A stretch of DNA of 18,024 nt from an uncultured Gammaproteobacteria bacterium. GTDB lineage: Bacteria > Pseudomonadota > Gammaproteobacteria > GCA-002705445 > GCA-002716945. The stretch lies in the NCBI GenBank assembly GCA_913041865.1, contig CAJWIW010000012.1:1-18024 (forward strand). Direction: 5' to 3'. Made by a program: the position numbers and the translations under genes. This document shows positions 15,022-18,024 of the stretch, one piece after another. Within the stretch, counting starts at the first letter, position 1. Every line of letters starts with the position of its first letter. Below the pieces are notes generated by a model that worked only from the letters and a program-made list of their open reading frames with translations, ran no database searches and had not been told where the DNA came from.

Positions 15022-16191
15022 ATGACAAAAAACTACCTATTTACATCTGAGAGCGTTTCACCAGGTCACCCAGATAAACTATGCGATCAACTATCTGACA
15101 CAGTGCTCGATTATGTCCTAGCTGACGATAAAGAATCTAGAGTAGCATGTGAAGTACTTGCAAAAGGTGAAATAGATAAACCAGGATCAATAGTTGTCGC
15201 AGGCGAAATTACAACTGTAAATGAATTAGATTTTGATGACAAATTAAGGAAAACAATTTGTGATATAGGATACAACTCAAATACTCTTGGATTTAACGGT
15301 CAAAAGTGTGAAATTATAAAGATTATAAATAAGCAATCCCAGGATATTAAAATAGGCGTAGATAAAAATAATAAGGAAGATCAGGGTGCAGGCGATCAGG
15401 GTTTAATGTTTGGGTATGCATCTAATGAAACAGACTCCCTTATGCCAGCTCCTATTTATTATTCTCATAGAATTGTTGAGAAACAAACCGAAATTCTTAA
15501 GTCAGGTGTTGTAGATTGGATGAGACCTGATGCAAAAAGCCAAGTGACATTTCTTTATGAAAACGACGTGCCCACACAAATTGACACAATTGTATTATCA
15601 ATCCAACACGAAGAGTCAGTAACATTGGATGAAATACGACATTACGCTAAAAAAGAAATCATTGATAAAGTTATACCTGAAGAATTTATGAAAAATGACT
15701 ATAAGATACACATAAATCCAACAGGAAAGTTTGTGGTTGGCGGTCCATTGGGTGACTGTGGATTGACCGGGAGAAAAATCATTGTAGATACTTATGGTGG
15801 AATGGCTAGACATGGTGGTGGAGCATTCTCTGGAAAAGATCCATCTAAGGTTGATAGGTCGGCAGCCTATATGGCTAGATATGTCGCAAAGAATCTTGTT
15901 GCTGCAGAACTAGCCAAACGATGTGAAATCCAAATTTCATATGCCATTGGTGTAGAGAAACCAACATCAATATCTGTTGATACTTTTGGGACAGGTAATG
16001 TAAGTGACGAAAAGATTTCCAGCATTATTAAAGAGGTTTTTGATTTAACACCACATGGTATAATCAATTCTCTAAATTTATTAGATGTAAGTTATCAGTC
16101 CACAGCTGCTTTCGGTCATTTCGGGCGAGTAGGGGCAAATTTCACATGGGAAGAGACTGATAAGGTTGATATAATAAGAAAATTGTCATAA
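15022..16191 (+). CDS. metK: S-adenosylmethionine synthase MetK
   Basis: MetK joins methionine and ATP to give SAM with release of phosphate and pyrophosphate; it works as a tetramer with Mg2+ and K+. The 389-residue protein (E. coli 384) begins LFTSESVSPGHPDKLCDQ with catalytic His16, carries the signature GAGDQGLMFGYA, and has the phosphate-binding GGGAFSGKDPSKVDRSAAY starting at residue 265. KSQVTF and CGLTGRKIIVDTYGG are also present. No SD is evident; the likely transcript has a leader of about ten bases. It is followed after 15 bases by ahcY, so synthesis of the methyl donor and removal of its product are cotranscribed. Confidence 0.97.
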   Translation: MTKNYLFTSESVSPGHPDKLCDQLSDTVLDYVLADDKESRVACEVLAKGEIDKPGSIVVAGEITTVNELDFDDKLRKTICDIGYNSNTLGFNGQKCEIIKIINKQSQDIKIGVDKNNKEDQGAGDQGLMFGYASNETDSLMPAPIYYSHRIVEKQTEILKSGVVDWMRPDAKSQVTFLYENDVPTQIDTIVLSIQHEESVTLDEIRHYAKKEIIDKVIPEEFMKNDYKIHINPTGKFVVGGPLGDCGLTGRKIIVDTYGGMARHGGGAFSGKDPSKVDRSAAYMARYVAKNLVAAELAKRCEIQISYAIGVEKPTSISVDTFGTGNVSDEKISSIIKEVFDLTPHGIINSLNLLDVSYQSTAAFGHFGRVGANFTWEETDKVDIIRKLS

Positions 16192-16206
16192 ACAGGATAG
16201 GATATT

Positions 16207-17520
16207 ATGAAAACAGATAAGGTTAAAAAAATAGGAAACGACTTTAAAGTCGCAGATATCTCACTTGCTGAGTTTGGAAGAAAAGAAATTAAAATTGCTG
16301 AGACTGAAATGCCTGGTCTCATGGCGATCAGAGAGGAATACAAAGATCAGAAACCTCTAGAAGGGGCAAACATAATAGGGTGTCTTCACATGACCATTCA
16401 AACAGCTGTTCTAATAGAAACTCTAGTTGATTTGGGTGCAAGCGTGAGATGGTCGTCTTGTAATATATTTTCAACACAAGATCACGCAGCAGCAGCTATT
16501 GCTGATCAAAATATTCCTGTTTTTGCTTGGAAGGGTGAGACCGAAGAAGAATATGAATGGTGTATAGAGCAAACTATCACTGGTAACACTGACTGGAAGC
16601 CTAACCTCCTGTTAGATGATGGCGGAGACTTAACAGCTCTGATGCATAGACAATATCCTGAGCTCTTGAAAGATGTTGTTGGCGTCTCAGAGGAGACGAC
16701 TACTGGAGTTCATCGTCTTTATGAGATGGAAAAAGACTGTTCTCTTAAAATACCTGCAATGAATGTCAACGATTCGGTTACTAAGTCTAAATTTGATAAC
16801 CTATACGGGTGTCGAGAATCACTAGTAGATGCAATTAAAAGAGCTACTGATACCATGATAGCGGGAAAACTCGCCATTGTATGTGGATATGGAGATGTTG
16901 GCAAAGGATCTGCTGGGTCTCTTAGAGGTTTAGGTGCAAATGTATTAATTAGTGAAGTAGATCCTATATGTGCTCTACAAGCGTCGATGGAAGGTTACAA
17001 AGTAGTAGATATCAATGATCATGTACATGAAATTGATATTTTTGTCTCTGCAACAGGTAATCTTAACGTTATAAATCATGATCATATGGAGAAAATGAAA
17101 AATGGTGCCATTGTATGCAACATTGGTCATTTTGATAATGAGATAGATGTCGCTAGCCTTAAGAAATATGAATGGGAAAATGTTAAACCACAAGTTGATC
17201 AAATAATATTTCCAGATGGCAAAAAGATTATCTTGTTAGCGGAAGGAAGATTGGTGAATTTAGGTTGTGCAACTGGTCATCCTAGCTTCGTCATGTCTTG
17301 CTCTTTTACTAATCAAGTGATGGCGCAAATAGAACTTTGGAAAAATCATAAATCATATGAAAATAAAGTTTATGTGCTCCCTAAGCATTTGGATGAGAAA
17401 GTAGCAAGGCTTCACCTTGATAAGTTAGGTGTGAAATTAACGAAGTTGACAAAAGAACAAGCTGATTACATATCTGTCAAAGTCGAAGGTCCTTATAAAA
17501 AGGATGATTATAGATACTAA
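16207..17520 (+). CDS. ahcY: Adenosylhomocysteinase AhcY
   Basis: AhcY reversibly cleaves SAH into adenosine and homocysteine, relieving inhibition of methyltransferases; it uses tightly bound NAD+. The 437-residue protein has the substrate-domain motifs GCLHMTIQTAVLIETL and LLDDGGDLT, the EETTTGVHRLYEM block, the NAD-binding GYGDVGKG (227-234) and the C-terminal KKDDYRY, whose Lys and Tyr reach the neighbouring subunit's NAD site in this family. AGGA at 16194-16197, nine bases upstream, acts as SD. The 15-base gap after metK leaves no space for the SAH riboswitch found ahead of ahcY in many betaproteobacteria, so control probably acts through the metK promoter. E. coli lacks this enzyme and uses the Mtn/LuxS route. 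Confidence 0.97.
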   Translation: MKTDKVKKIGNDFKVADISLAEFGRKEIKIAETEMPGLMAIREEYKDQKPLEGANIIGCLHMTIQTAVLIETLVDLGASVRWSSCNIFSTQDHAAAAIADQNIPVFAWKGETEEEYEWCIEQTITGNTDWKPNLLLDDGGDLTALMHRQYPELLKDVVGVSEETTTGVHRLYEMEKDCSLKIPAMNVNDSVTKSKFDNLYGCRESLVDAIKRATDTMIAGKLAIVCGYGDVGKGSAGSLRGLGANVLISEVDPICALQASMEGYKVVDINDHVHEIDIFVSATGNLNVINHDHMEKMKNGAIVCNIGHFDNEIDVASLKKYEWENVKPQVDQIIFPDGKKIILLAEGRLVNLGCATGHPSFVMSCSFTNQVMAQIELWKNHKSYENKVYVLPKHLDEKVARLHLDKLGVKLTKLTKEQADYISVKVEGPYKKDDYRY

Positions 17521-17541
17521 CTTCTTTCTAGTAAGTTAGTA
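17515..17541. repeat. Inverted repeat at the ahcY-bioA junction
   Basis: TACTAAC (17515-17521) pairs with GTTAGTA (17535-17541) across a 13-base loop. The stem includes the ahcY stop codon and ends just before the bioA start. No T tract follows, so a terminator is unlikely; it could modulate bioA initiation or be chance. Confidence 0.25.
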
Positions 17542-17542
17542 A

Positions 17543-18024
17543 ATGAAAGTTATCATGAAAAAAAAGAACTCTATTAGTTTAGTCAATAGAGATCTAAAAT
17601 CTATTTGGCATCCATGTACTCAAATGAAAGATCATGAGCACATACCACTCATACCAATAAAAAAAGGGAAAGGTGTGTGGTTATATGATTATGATAATAC
17701 GAAATACATAGATGCTATAAGTTCTTGGTGGGTCAACTTATTTGGGCATTCTAATAATTATATCAATAAAAAAATAACTCAACAATTGGGAAATTTAGAG
17801 CACGTCTTGCTTGCTGGTTTCTCACATGAGCCAGCGATAAAACTTGCAGAAAGATTGATAAACCTATCTCCTAAAAAAATCAATAAGTGCTTTTTCATAG
17901 ATAATGGATCGTCAGCAATAGACGCCTCAATGAAAATGAGTTATCACTACTGGAAGAATCTGGGACTCAAAGATAAAAATAAATTTATAGCGCTATCTAA
18001 TAGCTACCATGGTGAGACACTAGG
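17543..18024 (+). CDS. bioA: Adenosylmethionine-8-amino-7-oxononanoate aminotransferase BioA, 5' part
   Basis: BioA is a PLP-dependent class III aminotransferase that turns 7-keto-8-aminopelargonate into 7,8-diaminopelargonate, unusually using SAM as amino donor. Only the first 160 codons and two bases are in the window; the full enzyme usually has 420-450 residues. The diagnostic IWHPCTQMK (21-29), the substrate-pocket SSWWVNLFGHS (60-70), the PLP phosphate-binding NGSSA (121-125) and SYHGETLG at the window edge identify it clearly. The catalytic Lys lies beyond the edge. An ATG at 17555 is an alternative start, since the first four codons are not conserved; neither has a strong SD. It follows ahcY by 22 bases and is probably cotranscribed with metK-ahcY, the enzymes that make and recycle SAM-derived metabolites. 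Confidence 0.94.
   Translation, partial: MKVIMKKKNSISLVNRDLKSIWHPCTQMKDHEHIPLIPIKKGKGVWLYDYDNTKYIDAISSWWVNLFGHSNNYINKKITQQLGNLEHVLLAGFSHEPAIKLAERLINLSPKKINKCFFIDNGSSAIDASMKMSYHYWKNLGLKDKNKFIALSNSYHGETL

Noticed and set aside
16192..16206. SAH riboswitch ahead of ahcY
   Set aside because: The gap after metK is only 15 bases, too short for the structure, and contains just an SD-like AGGA.

Overview
The window is a dense, AT-rich stretch of bacterial chromosome holding core metabolic and information genes. No tRNA, rRNA, insertion sequence, CRISPR array or phage gene was seen. GltD, MetK, RpsU and TsaD read as proteobacterial and resemble their Escherichia coli or Pseudomonas counterparts closely. 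Low G+C, very short intergenic gaps, overlapping genes and near-absence of terminators suggest a streamlined, probably marine gammaproteobacterium (SAR86-like), or less likely a betaproteobacterium. This placement is an inference from gene content, not a measured result.

Left part (1-4034). A minus-strand pair bioH-bioC handles early biotin synthesis. It is divergent from plsY (glycerol-3-phosphate acyltransferase), which converges with a 12-base overlap on tsaD (tRNA t6A modification). tsaD is divergent from rpsU-yqeY. The plsY / tsaD / rpsU / yqeY arrangement is a classic proteobacterial neighbourhood, normally followed at once by dnaG and rpoD.

Middle (4032-13271). Instead of dnaG, yqeY is followed by a small minus-strand gene with one helicase-associated (HA) domain, then gltD-hemE-aroK-aroB-gltB. 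As I recall the Pseudomonas order, this is aroK-aroB-(damX)-gltB-gltD-hemE, so the block here looks like a circular permutation that separates the two glutamate synthase subunits and has lost damX. dnaG then follows gltB with a one-base gap.

Right part (13273-18024). dnaG is followed not by rpoD but by metK-ahcY and the first 160 codons of bioA. MetK makes S-adenosylmethionine (SAM), AhcY removes the S-adenosylhomocysteine (SAH) left by methyltransferases such as BioC, and BioA uses SAM as amino donor, so the two ends of the window are linked through biotin and SAM.

An obviously new multi-gene system was not found. The items most worth a second look are the orphan HA-domain gene with a palindrome over its predicted -35 box, the permuted glt/hem/aro block inserted inside the rpsU-dnaG operon, -10 boxes so close to start codons that leaderless mRNAs are likely (gltD, gltB and the HA gene), and an identical 11-base back-to-back promoter core in two separate divergent regions.
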